64,000 nucleotides of DNA from contig OZ007581.1 in the NCBI GenBank assembly GCA_963931925.1, positions 15,130,822 to 15,194,821 on the forward strand, in the 5' to 3' direction. Position numbers and translations under genes: made by a program. The first letter of the stretch is position 1. The number at the start of each line of letters is the position of its first letter. Below the pieces are notes generated by a model that ran no database searches, was not told where the DNA came from, and was given only the letters and a program-made list of their open reading frames with translations. Of the stretch, positions 1 to 10,870 are shown in pieces. This stretch comes from Onchidella celtica. Taxonomy: Eukaryota > Mollusca > Gastropoda > Systellommatophora > Onchidiidae.

Positions 1-113
1 ATGTTTAATAAATGTGTGAGTCTGATGGGTTGTTCTGTTAAGTGTTAAACTTGTTTGTTCGTGATTGTTGTCCTGTCATACTTATTACATCTCCCAGTCT
101 GGGATTTGTGACA
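1..113 (+). repeat. 3' end of an LTR (same family as the 51479-59200 element)
   Basis: The first 113 bases match the last part of the LTRs that end at 52646 and 59200, including the AATAAA signal near position 6 and the terminal CCCAGTCTGGGATTTGTGACA-type end. A few bases differ. The paralogous site at 41177 lacks this LTR, so the insertion end at 113/114 is well placed. Whether this is a solo LTR or the 3' LTR of a full element lies outside the window. Confidence 0.9.
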
Positions 114-650
114 GACTGGTTATTTACTTACACTCCTACACAGAAATAAAGTTCTGTACACAGTGGGCAAGGCCACAGACAGGGGCGGTTACCCGGGGTG
201 CAAAGTTCTAAGAGAAAAAAAAATTGTAAAAATGAATAAAAATACGACCCCCCATCCCACTCACACACACACGGAAAATCTCCAAAATAAATACCTGAAC
301 ATTCTACCCAGTTTTTAAACATGACGAGGGGAATAAACATTGCTATGTAATGTTCCGCGGGTCAGGGGGCGCAATACTGGCCTTGCACTTGGCGTTCTCA
401 ACCCACGCTACGTTACTGTATGTACATGCTATAATTTGAGTCCGGAATATGGAAATGAATATGTACACTTTGCTCTTATCAAGTCTGTCAGGTTTTTCTT
501 CTATGAACGGGCGAGTTCATCCATTAGATACATGTGTACAACCTACACAAAAACTGGGTAATTCACCGCAAGTACTAGGTACATTGTGTTGCATTTCTTG
601 GCAGTTCTTCCTCGTTTCAAAGAGATTTAAGAAAAGCACGGCGTAAAACC
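114..650. repeat. Segmental duplication block A1 (paralog of 41177-41715)
   Basis: Collinear with 41177-41715 in the same orientation, with scattered substitutions and small indels. Shared landmarks include GACTGGTTATTTA at the start, CATGACGAGGGGAATAAAC, and the run ending in TTTAAGAAAAGCACG. Short ORFs on both strands are not conserved between the copies, so I see no gene. Confidence 0.85.
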
Positions 651-1962
651 ACAGATATAATGCACTGACTTAGATAGCGCACTCCTAATCCAAATCGATT
701 TCAAAGTTGAAGTTACCGCTGACCCCGTCCGCCATCTTGCTTGACTGGAATCAAGTCGACCGTTGTTCGTAAATAAGGCTACTTTCACTCTCTTATCAAC
801 TACTTGAAGTTGCACTTAACATTTGTCAGCACAACTGATCTTTGAACTACCTAAGTCCAAGTAAATGTTTTATTTCAAAGACAAATTCTGTTTAGTTTAC
901 ACTTAAACTCAAAGGCACTTGTTCAAAAACTTCAAAAAGCGACAAAATGATTGATAGCCTAGCCTCCTGCCCCAGACAAGGTGCTACACAGAACGTAATA
1001 TACTGTAGTGTGTTTACTTGTAGGGATTCCAACTTTCACTGAATTTCATGATTTACGACATATTGTGGAACGTTTAGGTCATCCAAAAGTATGGGCTATA
1101 GTAAATTTTCCATAAATTTGACAACTCTTCTCCTTAAAGTTTGGCTGGCTCGATACCTCACTGGTATATTGCTTGCTTCTGGTGCTACAGTATAATTGTT
1201 TTCGTGTTGAAGAAGTTGAAGTTGGATGTTAAACCCCAACCCATAACCATAACCCATCCTTGAAGTTTGAAGTTGGCATCTATGTTCCTGAGTTGAGAGA
1301 TGTTTCATAGTCTAGCCTACCTGTGAGACTGAGAGTCTCAGACAAAGCATAAAACCTCTGCTCGGAGAAATGGATTCTTATCATAAGATGGCTAGATCTA
1401 GATCGAGGTGATTGTTATTGTTGTTTAACCCATAGAAACCCTCATTAAATAGATTAACTAGAATAAGACGGTATATAATGTTTATAATATAAACGTATTT
1501 TTATGGGATGATATTGTGTAGTCTCGTCTCATCACAACCGACCCAGGAATACAGTTTGCATGCATGGATGTAATGTAATATTCAAGATTGAGCAGACCTT
1601 ATCAACATGACAACAGTTTAAGAACTAGGCCTTTTTCAAGCAGACTGTATAGACTAGGCCTGAGGTGTTAAGATGAGACTACATATGGGGTTGCCCTAGG
1701 GGCTACAAGCTAGAATGGATGTCAGAAACTACTGACTTTTATTATTTATAGAGGGGCTGTGGGGTTTTTAAAGTTCTTTTTTCACTATCTTATAAGTTGA
1801 AACAATCAGTTGATCCATCCCTTCATGTGCTCTCTTTATTTATTCATTCGTTTGTAAGTTAAATTACAAAAACATATATTATACAATATATATATATTCG
1901 CTACTAACACTACTAACAGGTCTGAGTAACGCTTTTTCACATACTCTTTTCCAGCTGCAACT
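651..1962. other. No recognised gene; absent from copy B
   Basis: AT-rich sequence, part of the roughly 7.6-kb stretch (651-8270) that copy B lacks. The only notable point is a CAAGATGGCGGAC start-like context on the minus strand near 739, followed by 16 codons before a stop. I see no homology to a known family. Confidence 0.5.
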
Positions 1963-2877
1963 ATGGTTGCCTCGTGTGCTGCATGGGGCTGCACAAACAG
2001 TCTGAAAGTTCCAAGGAAGGATCCCTTCAATGCACAGCGAAATGCTGACATCACTTCCCATCGGTTCCCCGTAAAGAACCTGTCTTTACTGAGAAAATGG
2101 GAGGCTCTTCTTCGGCGAGAAAATTACGGAGCTGCACCATCTCATCGAATCTGTAGGGCAAATTTTTCATCCACAGATTATGATGCTTCTGGTTTTCGCA
2201 GAAAACTGAAAAAGAATGCTGTGTCCTCTATTTTTTCATATCCGCCACACCTCCAGAAACCAACACCTACACCTCGTAGGAAAATTATTCGCCATGAAAG
2301 AGACAAAAGGACACCACAGCCAAAAGCGATGCAACTGACACAGTGACAGTGGTCAAACATGCTGTAAAACATGGATATTTATCCCTATTGCCGTGTCTCT
2401 GCAGCAACCATACAGACACTCACGCAGAGAATCCGGGTCATTCGTACGAAAAACAAGACACTGCAGCAGAAGGTTTGCAGAGCAGCGAAACAGCGACAGA
2501 AACTGAAATATTTAATCAAAGAACTGAAGGACAAAGTATGATTGAATCTGCTGCTCAAGAACTTCTGGATGATGCATTTGATGGCATGTCATTAACGTTG
2601 TTCAAGCACATGTTGCATCATAGAAATCAGCACAAAAATGTTCACTGCTTCCTGGACAGTGTGAGAAAATTTGCTGTGACTCTACATTATTTGTCGTGAA
2701 GGGCATAATTATGACTACATTCATCCCCTACTTTTACTTCCACATCATACAGCTTGTTGATAACCAAACTTTATTTTGCAATGCGACTTCACAAAGCTGG
2801 AAAGCTTCATCACCAGCGAACTGTCCTTGCTGGACACAGCAGCATGAAGATGAAACTTTACAAACTAGTTCTTTTTA
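1963..2877 (+). pseudogene. THAP-domain / P-element-transposase-like pseudogene
   Basis: The first ORF (1963-2346) begins with a THAP zinc-finger (C2CH) domain: MVASCAAWGCTNS, then TSHRFPVKN, a Trp (RKWE) and CRANFSS, covering about residues 1-70. A basic tail follows. Further on, a leucine-rich coiled-coil-like stretch (about 2420-2535), a segment resembling the region after THAP in P-like transposases (FDGMSLTLFKHML, RKFAVTLHYLS, about 2545-2697) and a final piece around 2700-2860 lie in different frames, separated by stops and single-base shifts. The domain order THAP - coiled coil - transposase start fits a THAP9/P-element-type protein. The RNase-H-like catalytic part is not visible, so this is a truncated, frame-broken remnant. 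A domesticated THAP gene first exon is a less likely reading. Confidence 0.75.
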
Positions 2878-4131
2878 GTGGTGTTTAATTACTTTTGTAA
2901 ATTCAGGAAACAATATGCGGAAGCAAACAGCATTAATGGTGAGTAAACAAGTCAACTATGTATCAGTGCTGTGAAAATGTGTGTTGTAACATGTGTTCTT
3001 GTTATTTCTTTTCCCTGTCATTGCATGGCTCATTCTGATGCTCTACTAATGTAATTGTATCAAGGTCTGCAATCTCCACATTCCTTGAAAGATTTGCTCT
3101 TGATTAAGTAATCGAGAAATTCTTAAATATTAACATTCACTAATTCTTCATACTCATTTGTAATATCACGAGTTACATGTTGAGATGAGCATGTGTGATT
3201 GTTTTCTGTCCATGGAATATCAGGTGCATAACATTAGAACAGTCTAATTTATTGAGTCCACCTGAAAAATATTTAACAAATTGATGCCAGACTTTGTACC
3301 ATCTTGTGTAGATTACTGCAGTGCTAGCAGGTGTAATGGGGGACAAATTAGTTAGCAAGTTCCGAAACATTGCAAGGAATTTGTTGTGCTAGGAATTTGT
3401 AACAAAACTAAGTGAGAAAGCCTTGATCTTTTAAAGTATCATTCCTTGAGTCTCTACCCTGGCTGCCTGTTAGAACCAGAACTGAATATTTGCAACCATT
3501 TGTTTTCAGTACCTGGAGGGAACTAATTATCCAACATATCTTTTCCAATAACATGTATCCCTTTTCTTTCTCCAGGTACTAAAGTATGAGATGTTTTAAT
3601 GTACCTAAGACCAATCTAAAAAATTATGGTGAATGAGCATTTCACTTTTTCATAGTTGTGATTGGTCTTCCAACGAATATTAGAAGAGCAAAAAACCCTC
3701 CATCTTATCAAGTGACATTGTTATTGTCAAGGAACTTTTCAGAAAATATAATTGGTCTGTGTAATGCGTATGTGTGCATGCCTGCATTAGCGTGTGTGTG
3801 AGTAGCAGCGTGGGGAGTAGGGGGCACATATATGTATGTGTTTGAGGTAATGGGCATACGGTATATTATTATTATGGACGCTGAATAATTTATGAGGAGA
3901 TAATATGTCTATGATTAATTGCCAGTAAACGTGAGGGGCATATGTGTGTTTGACTTTGAGACTGTGCATATGATGGGCAACGTATGGTGACACGCTTGGT
4001 TTGTGAGAGCATGCTTATTTTAGTTGTATAATTGTCATTAAGTCATTCTTGTGTGCCCAGTTAATGTAAAGCACTTCTAATCTTCATTTCTCGAAGGCCA
4101 CGCTTATTCACAGACGTCTGCGAGTGAGATC
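2878..4131. other. No recognised gene
   Basis: AT-rich sequence between the THAP remnant and an isolated transposon terminal repeat. A TG/CA-rich patch lies at about 3765-3990. Short ORFs look random. No paralog exists in copy B. Confidence 0.5.
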
Positions 4132-4275
4132 AAAACGTCGACCGGCCCATCAAACCTCTTAAGTCCAGATTTACCCGCCTGGCTGATCGAGCCTCTGTGC
4201 CGGATATCAGAGCTTTGCTCGCCTCTGATTCGCCCGTGATCTGGCGCATCAATCCTCTAACCTGAACAACTGAGT
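4132..4275 (+). repeat. Isolated copy of a DNA-transposon terminal repeat
   Basis: Begins GTCGACCGGCCCATCAAACC and ends near CCTGAACAAC. It is closely similar to the left terminal repeat at 8928-9065 (same strand) and, inverted, to 12350-12485. No inverted partner for this copy is visible nearby, so it is a solo end or a deleted element. Confidence 0.75.
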
Positions 4276-4375
4276 TTTTGCGCTATCGATGAAACTTTCA
4301 CCAAAACATTTTTGATGGCGAGTGTTATAGACCCATTCCTAGATCTATTCCTAGTGTTATGATGTCACCTCCAGT

Positions 4376-5450
4376 TGTTACGAATGGGTTTACTTGTTAT
4401 TATCGATGGTGTTATAATGTTGTGTATGTGTTTGTTCGACTGCATATTTCTAATTGAGAGGTATTAAGTTTAACCCTAACTTCCATATCATGCCAATTAC
4501 TAAGAAACAAAATGGATTAAATTCAACAATAGGGCCTGCAGGGCCACATTTTATTTACGTTTGGTTTACTAACAATTTCGACTAGAGATCCAATATGTAG
4601 AAATGACAACTATCAGCAGCATCAATTTCATAATCAAAAAAAATACGTCATTACAAGTCTAGCTCTAGGTTTCCTATAACATCATTTAGATCTAACTTCT
4701 GTTCCCGCTGCTTATCTAAATACTAATTATATATCTCTAAAATCTGGTCTGCTTATTGTATGGCAATCAATATACTAGTACAATTTCTGGAGACATAAGG
4801 TCATCTCAGATATTTAGATTCAAATTTATAGGTCTAGGTCTTGCCCGTCGAAGTGACGTCGGCACAGTTAAATGTAGATCAAGGATGGGCTGGTAACTCC
4901 CAGCCTCACCCAAACAATTCAATCACAGTTATATAATTCACACATTAATATTAGTTGCTGTTCTAGGAATCACAGCTAGAGTCTAGATATATATATTTTG
5001 CATCTTGCATTCTCCGGTAGATCCATCATTCTCCTATCGGATAAAAGTCATGTCCTTCACCTCCTTATTGTCGATGTCATCAATAGACGGATTACTCACG
5101 ATTGCCCTGGCGCTAGGCCAGGGAACAGGGACAAAAGCATTGTGGATCTCAAATCAGCTATGGATAGATGACTAGATCTTCATCCAGACATACTGTACGT
5201 TATAACAACAATCCTCTCTAGTGGGACTTCACTGATCCTTTCACAGCGGCCGGGCTGTCTAGAATGAAACAAGAATTACTGCCCGCCCGGTTTGCACTGC
5301 ATCACGATTCCTACGCTGGCCCTCATTGGCCAGCCCTCTAACGCTCATTAAGGGAGCGAAAACCTAATCCCCTCTTCAAATTAAAACTGGGGCGCTAATA
5401 TTTTATCTAAACCCCAACGGATTTTATTTAACTCTTTACTAGTTACTACT
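4376..5450 (+). repeat. Possible degraded solo LTR (boundaries unresolved)
   Basis: The sequence opens TGTTACGAATGGGTTTAC and carries the AGGGCCTGCAGGGCCAC motif that lies about 112-114 bases inside three other solo LTRs (35362, 50244 and 62558). Here it is about 155 bases inside. I could not find a matching 3' end or target duplication, so membership rests on this motif and general similarity. Confidence 0.3.
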
Positions 5451-5570
5451 ATACATGTTTACTTTTACTTTTCTTATTATTATCAATATATGAAGATTTC
5501 TGTACTTGGTTGTTAACTTCCTATATGCCAATTTGTTAAAAGTTAACAATTGACATAGCAGACGACAATT

Positions 5571-5744
5571 CTTTAAGGCCACTCTAATAGATATTCTGGT
5601 TTTTCACAAAAGTGGTTTTTACTCTGAGGCCAATGTATTTAATCTGCATATCCCACTCTTTAAGGCCACTCTAATAGATATTTTGGGTTTTCACAAAAGT
5701 GGCTTTTACTCTGAGGCCAACGTATTTAATCTTGATATCCCATT
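5571..5744 (+). repeat. Tandem duplication, two 87-bp units
   Basis: CTTTAAGGCCACTCTAATAG starts at 5571 and again at 5658. The two units differ at only a few bases, including C/T changes and one extra G. Nothing coding overlaps. Confidence 0.9.
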
Positions 5745-6640
5745 CTAGGCTATATTAATTAGGTTATTTCCCTTTTACTGTATTTGATTCTGACAGCGAG
5801 AACTGTCTATGGGATACAAAATCGCCAAAGTACCAAAACAAGCAGGCGTGAACCAAAGCCCTCTGAGTTTTAGAGTGATAAAATTCTAGAAAGATCAGAA
5901 TAACTTCACAGACATACACTGAAAAGCTGAAACAAACAATTCCTTCGCTCGACGAGTGAGAAGCCAGCGGAGGCCACCCGAGTGTCCATCTCAATCACAT
6001 GACCAAAACAAACGTTGCGCATCATTTCTCATCCAGAAAACGACCCGTGTAAATAAACAGCGTCGTGGGGGAAATCGGAAAGCCAGAAAAGTCCCTTATC
6101 CACTGCCGCTCATTCCTTTTCTTTTATTATTTTTTTTGTCACTTGTTTTCTGCGTTTTCCCTCACTGATTACCGTTGCTTTGCTCCAGAGTATAAAATTC
6201 TGACTAGGATTTTTTTTATATTTTTTACAATTTTTGGGGGTATGATTTATTATCATTAACCAATTTTGTCTGGTGTGAAATCACAGAGAAAGTCAGACAG
6301 AGCACAAAAAAAAAACAAAATGAATTAAACTTCCATGGAAACAAAAAAAGTAATAAAACAAAACATGACAAATAGATCCAGGTTGCCGTGGAGAGAAATG
6401 AGCTGTTCAGTTCACACTGGCTAAGAGAAATCATTTACATGTTTAAAATTTGCTTTACATTTTTATTTCTGTCGCGTTCAGTGAACAGGAATAAATAAAA
6501 TGAACAGGAATAAAGTAGTCTGGAGCACACTAGATCTAGTAACATTGATTAATTTCCCCAAGACACCAGTTTTGCAAAATCCTTAAAAAAAAAAAAAAAT
6601 GTCCTAAAAATCATCACTTCTCACTTGGTTCAAAAAATTT
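5745..6640. other. No recognised gene
   Basis: AT-rich, with T- and A-runs and short random ORFs. No repeat family recognised. Confidence 0.5.
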
Positions 6641-6649
6641 TTAAAAATG

Positions 6650-6738
6650 CTTGCGCGTGGGATTGAACCCAAGACGGATCAGACCTATAATCTAAGACTG
6701 ATAACCGCAGATGCTAGCCATTGCGCCATCGTAGACTG
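6650..6738 (-). repeat. tRNA-like sequence (tRNA pseudogene or SINE head)
   Basis: On the minus strand a TGGCGCAATGG A-box is followed about 50 bases later by a GGTTCAATCCC B-box, the spacing of an internal RNA polymerase III promoter. The anticodon arm does not fold cleanly into a canonical tRNA, so a SINE head or tRNA pseudogene is more likely than a functional tRNA gene. No acceptor-stem pairing was established. Confidence 0.4.
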
Positions 6739-7161
6739 CGGATTACGGGAGGACTTTTTCCATAGTAGACATCACAAAACAAGATCCTGATCTTATTCGC
6801 AGAGCACTTCGTTTTTTAAATTAAATATCTATATTAATAAAAGTGAAACTTTACGACAATTGCAGCGCGCCTTTCGCTACTCCTCTGTTAAAGCTGATTC
6901 GGTGGCCCTCAGATTTTATACAGCGCTTAGTATAGACTGTCGTCGTGTCGCCGGCACAGAAAATAAAAAAATAATTAATAACTCGCAGAACGTTTGTATT
7001 AGTTTCTAGGTTGCGACACATTGGCGTTCGATCTATTTTTTCGGCAAATGTAATTGAGATTGGTTCCGGTATCGGTATCACACTCACAAATTGCGCATTC
7101 GATTGGAATATCACAAGCACAAACTGCAGTCGCCGATAGTGCTGAATCGCCTAGGCGTGGC

Positions 7162-7526
7162 CACAGACTAATAAATTAACCAGACTGGAAACACGAGCTT
7201 CGGGCTGTGTCGTTTTTTACGGAATTTCCCGAGCGGGGGCCGCATAACCAACATGGCCGCCGCTCGGGAAATTCCGATTCTAGTTCTATCTGCAGTAGAA
7301 ATTTCTTTTTATTTGTCAAGATTGGTTATACATGTATTAATTTCTTGGTGCGGAACCAAACTTCCGCGTTCAATAGGCGCGTCAAAATGGTGTCATTCAA
7401 CATTGTAGCTATGCTGAAGCGTCGGTCGTTAGCGTAAACCTAATGTGGCGGATGGTTCATGACCTTTCGCTGTTTTGTGACGTCACACAGTGGGATCATC
7501 CAGTCTGTATATTTTATTAGTCTGTG
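7162..7526. mobile_element. 365-bp MITE with 14-bp TIRs and 8-bp target duplication
   Basis: Perfect inverted ends CACAGACTAATAAA lie at 7162-7175 and, as reverse complement, at 7513-7526. Similarity continues inward (CAGACTGG). Direct repeats GGCGTGGC flank it exactly at 7154-7161 and 7527-7534. An 8-bp duplication with CA-starting ends suits hAT-like or P-like non-autonomous elements. Inside, a perfect 15-bp inverted repeat (7221-7235 with 7261-7275, GGAATTTCCCGAGCG) forms a potential hairpin with a 25-base loop. A small 52-codon ORF starts in the loop at 7252 in a good start context. I see no transposase. Confidence 0.8.
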
Positions 7527-7534
7527 GGCGTGGC

Positions 7535-8269
7535 CCCTCATATTCCACGTTTAATCATAGACACATGCAAATACTCAAATCTAATTATCTACGCTCATTG
7601 TAGCTTTAAAAATGCATTTAGTCATCGAAATTTAACTCAAACTTGGATGAACGTTAAACGGTTAGACCTAAAGCTTCGAGTTCTATCGGAACGGTGAACG
7701 ACTACAATACGCGATATTTCTTTTCCATTAACACATGACGTTATCACTTCCTGCGATGTGTTCACTAAGAAACTAACCCGTGCGCAAATCATAGTCATTT
7801 GACGGATGCTGACGGGATGCGTAGGATGTCAACGCGCAAAAGGAGAGCAGTAAAACTTATCTAAAAACAAACAAAAATAAAATAAAGCTAAAGGAACAGG
7901 CAAAATGAAGCAGGTCCATAATAATCACCCAGAACTCAAACTAATAAATCGATTTATCCCGGGCAGGGCCGGGCAACTCAGCTAGTTACCTTATATTTTG
8001 AGACTTGTTTCATTTATTACTTAACATTTCGGTCTGTCTTTTTGGGATGTTTAATCAACTCCCTATAAACCCCACCCCTACCTCCACTCCATCCAACGCA
8101 TTCATTTGGGTCAGTAGACAACACATTCATTAGTAGAAGACCATCAGCGCGCGGGGCTCATCGACCAACTCGCAAAGAGGTTCGAGGCTAACAAAATGGC
8201 CGCCGCCAGCATAGCCGGCTTCGCTCTGAGCGGTCCAGTGAGCCATCTAGTCAGTGTATTATCGATGCC
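7535..8269. other. No confirmed gene; short GC-rich patch near 8140-8240
   Basis: Mostly AT-rich. Around 8197 a strong start context (AACAAAATGGCC) opens a 34-codon ORF (MAAASIAGFALSG...) within an unusually CpG-rich patch. It could be a first exon or promoter, but no downstream exon was found. Confidence 0.4.
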
Positions 8270-8540
8270 TAAATTTAAAGACTTACCCCGTTGGATATGA
8301 CTGAACTTTGAATCAGAGGGCTCCGATGTATCAGTGATTTAAGAATGCTTCACGTCGTTTGTTACGTTACAGAAGCCGATTGTCTGCCACACCTAATCTT
8401 GCTTTTTACTTCGGTGTTCGCGCATGTGATAACGACGTGTATTTGGTCCTTATCTTGTGTGTTGTCACCGTGTAACAGATGGGAAAAGGCATGTGTACTG
8501 TTGTGCCTGAGTTTGACGTTGTAATACATGCCATGAATTG
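8270..8540. repeat. Segmental duplication block A2 (paralog of 41730-41985)
   Basis: Shares TTAAGAATGCTTCACGTCGT, CACCGTGTAACA and GGGAAAAGGCATG with 41730-41985 in the same order. In copy B this block directly follows block B1, so copy A carries about 7.6 kb of extra sequence between A1 and A2. Confidence 0.8.
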
Positions 8541-9066
8541 TACAACTGCAGACATGTCATACCTGTTGGTTGCAACTAAAAAAATATATAAAAATTTGGG
8601 GGGGGGGGGGGGGTCAGTTGGCATGGGCCTAAGTTGTTGTTTTTTTATTTGTAGGGAACGTACATTGATTATTAATTGATATACTTGTAACCCTTGATAG
8701 CCTGCGGGTTGTGTTGGGGGATCGATTCCGAAAAGTAAGGGGTAAATAATACTTTTGTTTTAGATATCGTCCCCATTAAATCTGATAAAGAATGTTACTC
8801 ATTTTTGTTAGTATGTAGAAACTGAGTTACGTAAGTTTACCATGCTGCCCTTGATTTGGATAGCATTGAAATTTAAAGCTATATTTAAGCCAATCTTTGC
8901 CCACAGATGTAAAACAAACTACATGTTGTCGACCGGCCCATCAAACCTCTGAAGTCACGATTTACTTGTCTGGCTGATCAATCATCTGTACTGGACATCA
9001 GAGCTTTGCTCTCTTCTGATTCGCCCGTTATCTGGCGCGTCAATCCTCTTACCTGAACAACAACAG

Positions 9067-9068
<2 letters not shown>

Positions 9069-9141
<73 letters not shown>
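9069..9141. repeat. (CT)n microsatellite
   Basis: About 36 uninterrupted CT units, followed by an imperfect CT-rich tail to about 9195. It begins immediately inside the left terminal repeat of the surrounding transposon. Confidence 0.97.
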
Positions 9142-9145
<4 letters not shown>

Positions 9146-10146
9146 CCCTTTCTATCTCTCTCTCTCATCCTCTCTCTTTCCCCGTCCCTCTTTCTTTTAC
9201 TGGTATAAAGGAATGGCGAATTATCATAGACATCACACACAATCATGTCTTTTGGAAGAACGGATTCATTTCCTGAAGATGACGGGATTTCTCTGTGCTG
9301 ATTTTTCTCTGAAATCGAACATTCGTCGTGATGTTTCATTCACTGTAAGTTTCATGTCAGCTTGGAATTGGGGAAGTAACAGATCAATTGTCAGTGCCTT
9401 TAACTTAAAGTTGATGCTTCAGTCTGGTAACCATTGCATTGCCCTGATATCCACTATTTGATAGCTGCCAACCCTTTTCCCTGATCTAACGGAAGAAATG
9501 GGGATGACACTGTCTAAATTCTGACAAAAGCCGTATGATAAATAGTGAGCACCAAAGGGCTGTCCCAATTGTCTGACAAGTGCAACCAATCTACCATAGA
9601 AAGCTAGATAGTAGTTGTCGCACTGCTTTCCGTTCTTCTTCAGCTCTCCTTCCAGTTGAGTGGAAGAAATCGCATTCCATCTGGATGTGGCATTTTTGGG
9701 GTCCTTCTAGTGTCATCAGAACTTACACCAGAAAGACTTGCCCTCCCGGATTCCTCAAACCAGCCAATCGAATCCCACACCCTTCTGGATTCTTCAGAAC
9801 TACAGCAGAGCTTCCTTTGCATCTGGGGTCCTCATAGTCCACAAGATGTCCCCACACCTTTCGGGGATCATAAAAACAAAGAACCCAACCACAGGTTGTT
9901 CTGGAATCGAGACGGCTTGAAACTAAACTTTCCACCTTTCAGCAGTCTTCACAAACTGAATTAGAAACTATTGTTGGTCTGGATAATTTCGACTTGTCAC
10001 TGAAATATTATTCTTCAGGACATGCCACCAGTTCAACTCACACAATTCATAACATGACCTGTCTGTACAACCAGACAATAGTAAGCAAAAAGAAACATGT
10101 CAAAGGAGAGGCCTACATTGGAAGAAGTTTGATAAATGGCCCATGA

Positions 10147-10870
10147 CCTATCATTCAGTTGACCGAACTGCAAAACAAGTAAAAGAAAGATGCCTATGCA
10201 GGTCGAAGGGAACACAATGTTCTGAAATACATGACTTTAAGCCTAAGGTTGTCTTCAACGAATTCTGGGAACATTTCAAATCATGGGATGAGAAACGTGT
10301 TTACGTGAAAACTTTGGTTGATGCGCCCGTCAAAAATGGATTGAACAAAGGAAAAACGTTCTAAGACATTATGGTTTTTACCTGAAATCAAAAGAGGTAA
10401 GGGTACAAGTTTGCCAGAAAATGTTTCTAAGCACATTTGACCTCCACAGACTGGACAATAAGAAATTGGTGCCTTAATGAACACACCCACGAAAAGAAGC
10501 GTTCGACATTACCATAGGGCATTCGAACGAAAGAATCACTATCTGGGTGTCTTCTTAGGCAAACCCAATATCTGCCGCCCAGCTATTGCAGAAAATCGAC
10601 AAAAAACAAATAAAATATATGTACCTGGAACGACAGTTTCGAACCATGACGGATATGTATGGTGCATACAATGTGACATATGTCATTGATCCCATGATTA
10701 TGAAAGTCTCAATATCCTTGTTTCACTGAAAGAACCTTGCCTTATTTATGCCTCTCACGGATCAATATGTCGTGTGTGCTCAACAATCATGAGCTACATA
10801 GTTTCGGAGAAGAAGAGTGGACTCCACACACAGAGAGAAGTACAAAGTTTCACAGGCAGCCATTTCTACA
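10147..10870 (+). pseudogene. Frame-broken transposon protein remnant
   Basis: The ORF 10143-10364 contains FNEFWEHFKSWDEKRVYVK after a Cys-rich start. After a frame change near 10360 the sequence continues RHYGFYLKSKE and VCQKMFLSTFDL. A further block near 10620-10830 includes YVPGTTVS and a Cys pair. This pattern (Cys-rich start, EFW...W, VC..FL.T) recalls a class of uncharacterised invertebrate proteins that I associate with DDE DNA transposons. That assignment is from memory of the pattern and is uncertain. At least one frameshift and several stops make it non-functional. It sits between the long inverted repeats at 8928 and 12485. Confidence 0.5.

Noticed and set aside
6851-7120. 89-codon minus-strand ORF next to the MITE
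   Set aside because: No start context, domain or paralog support; composition looks random.
9049-9339. Minus-strand ORF with a long Arg-Glu repeat
   Set aside because: It is only the translation of the (CT)n microsatellite and its flanks.
9656-9964. Overlapping ORFs on both strands upstream of the transposon protein remnant
   Set aside because: No recognisable domain. It could be the N-terminal part of the transposon gene, but nothing supports that.
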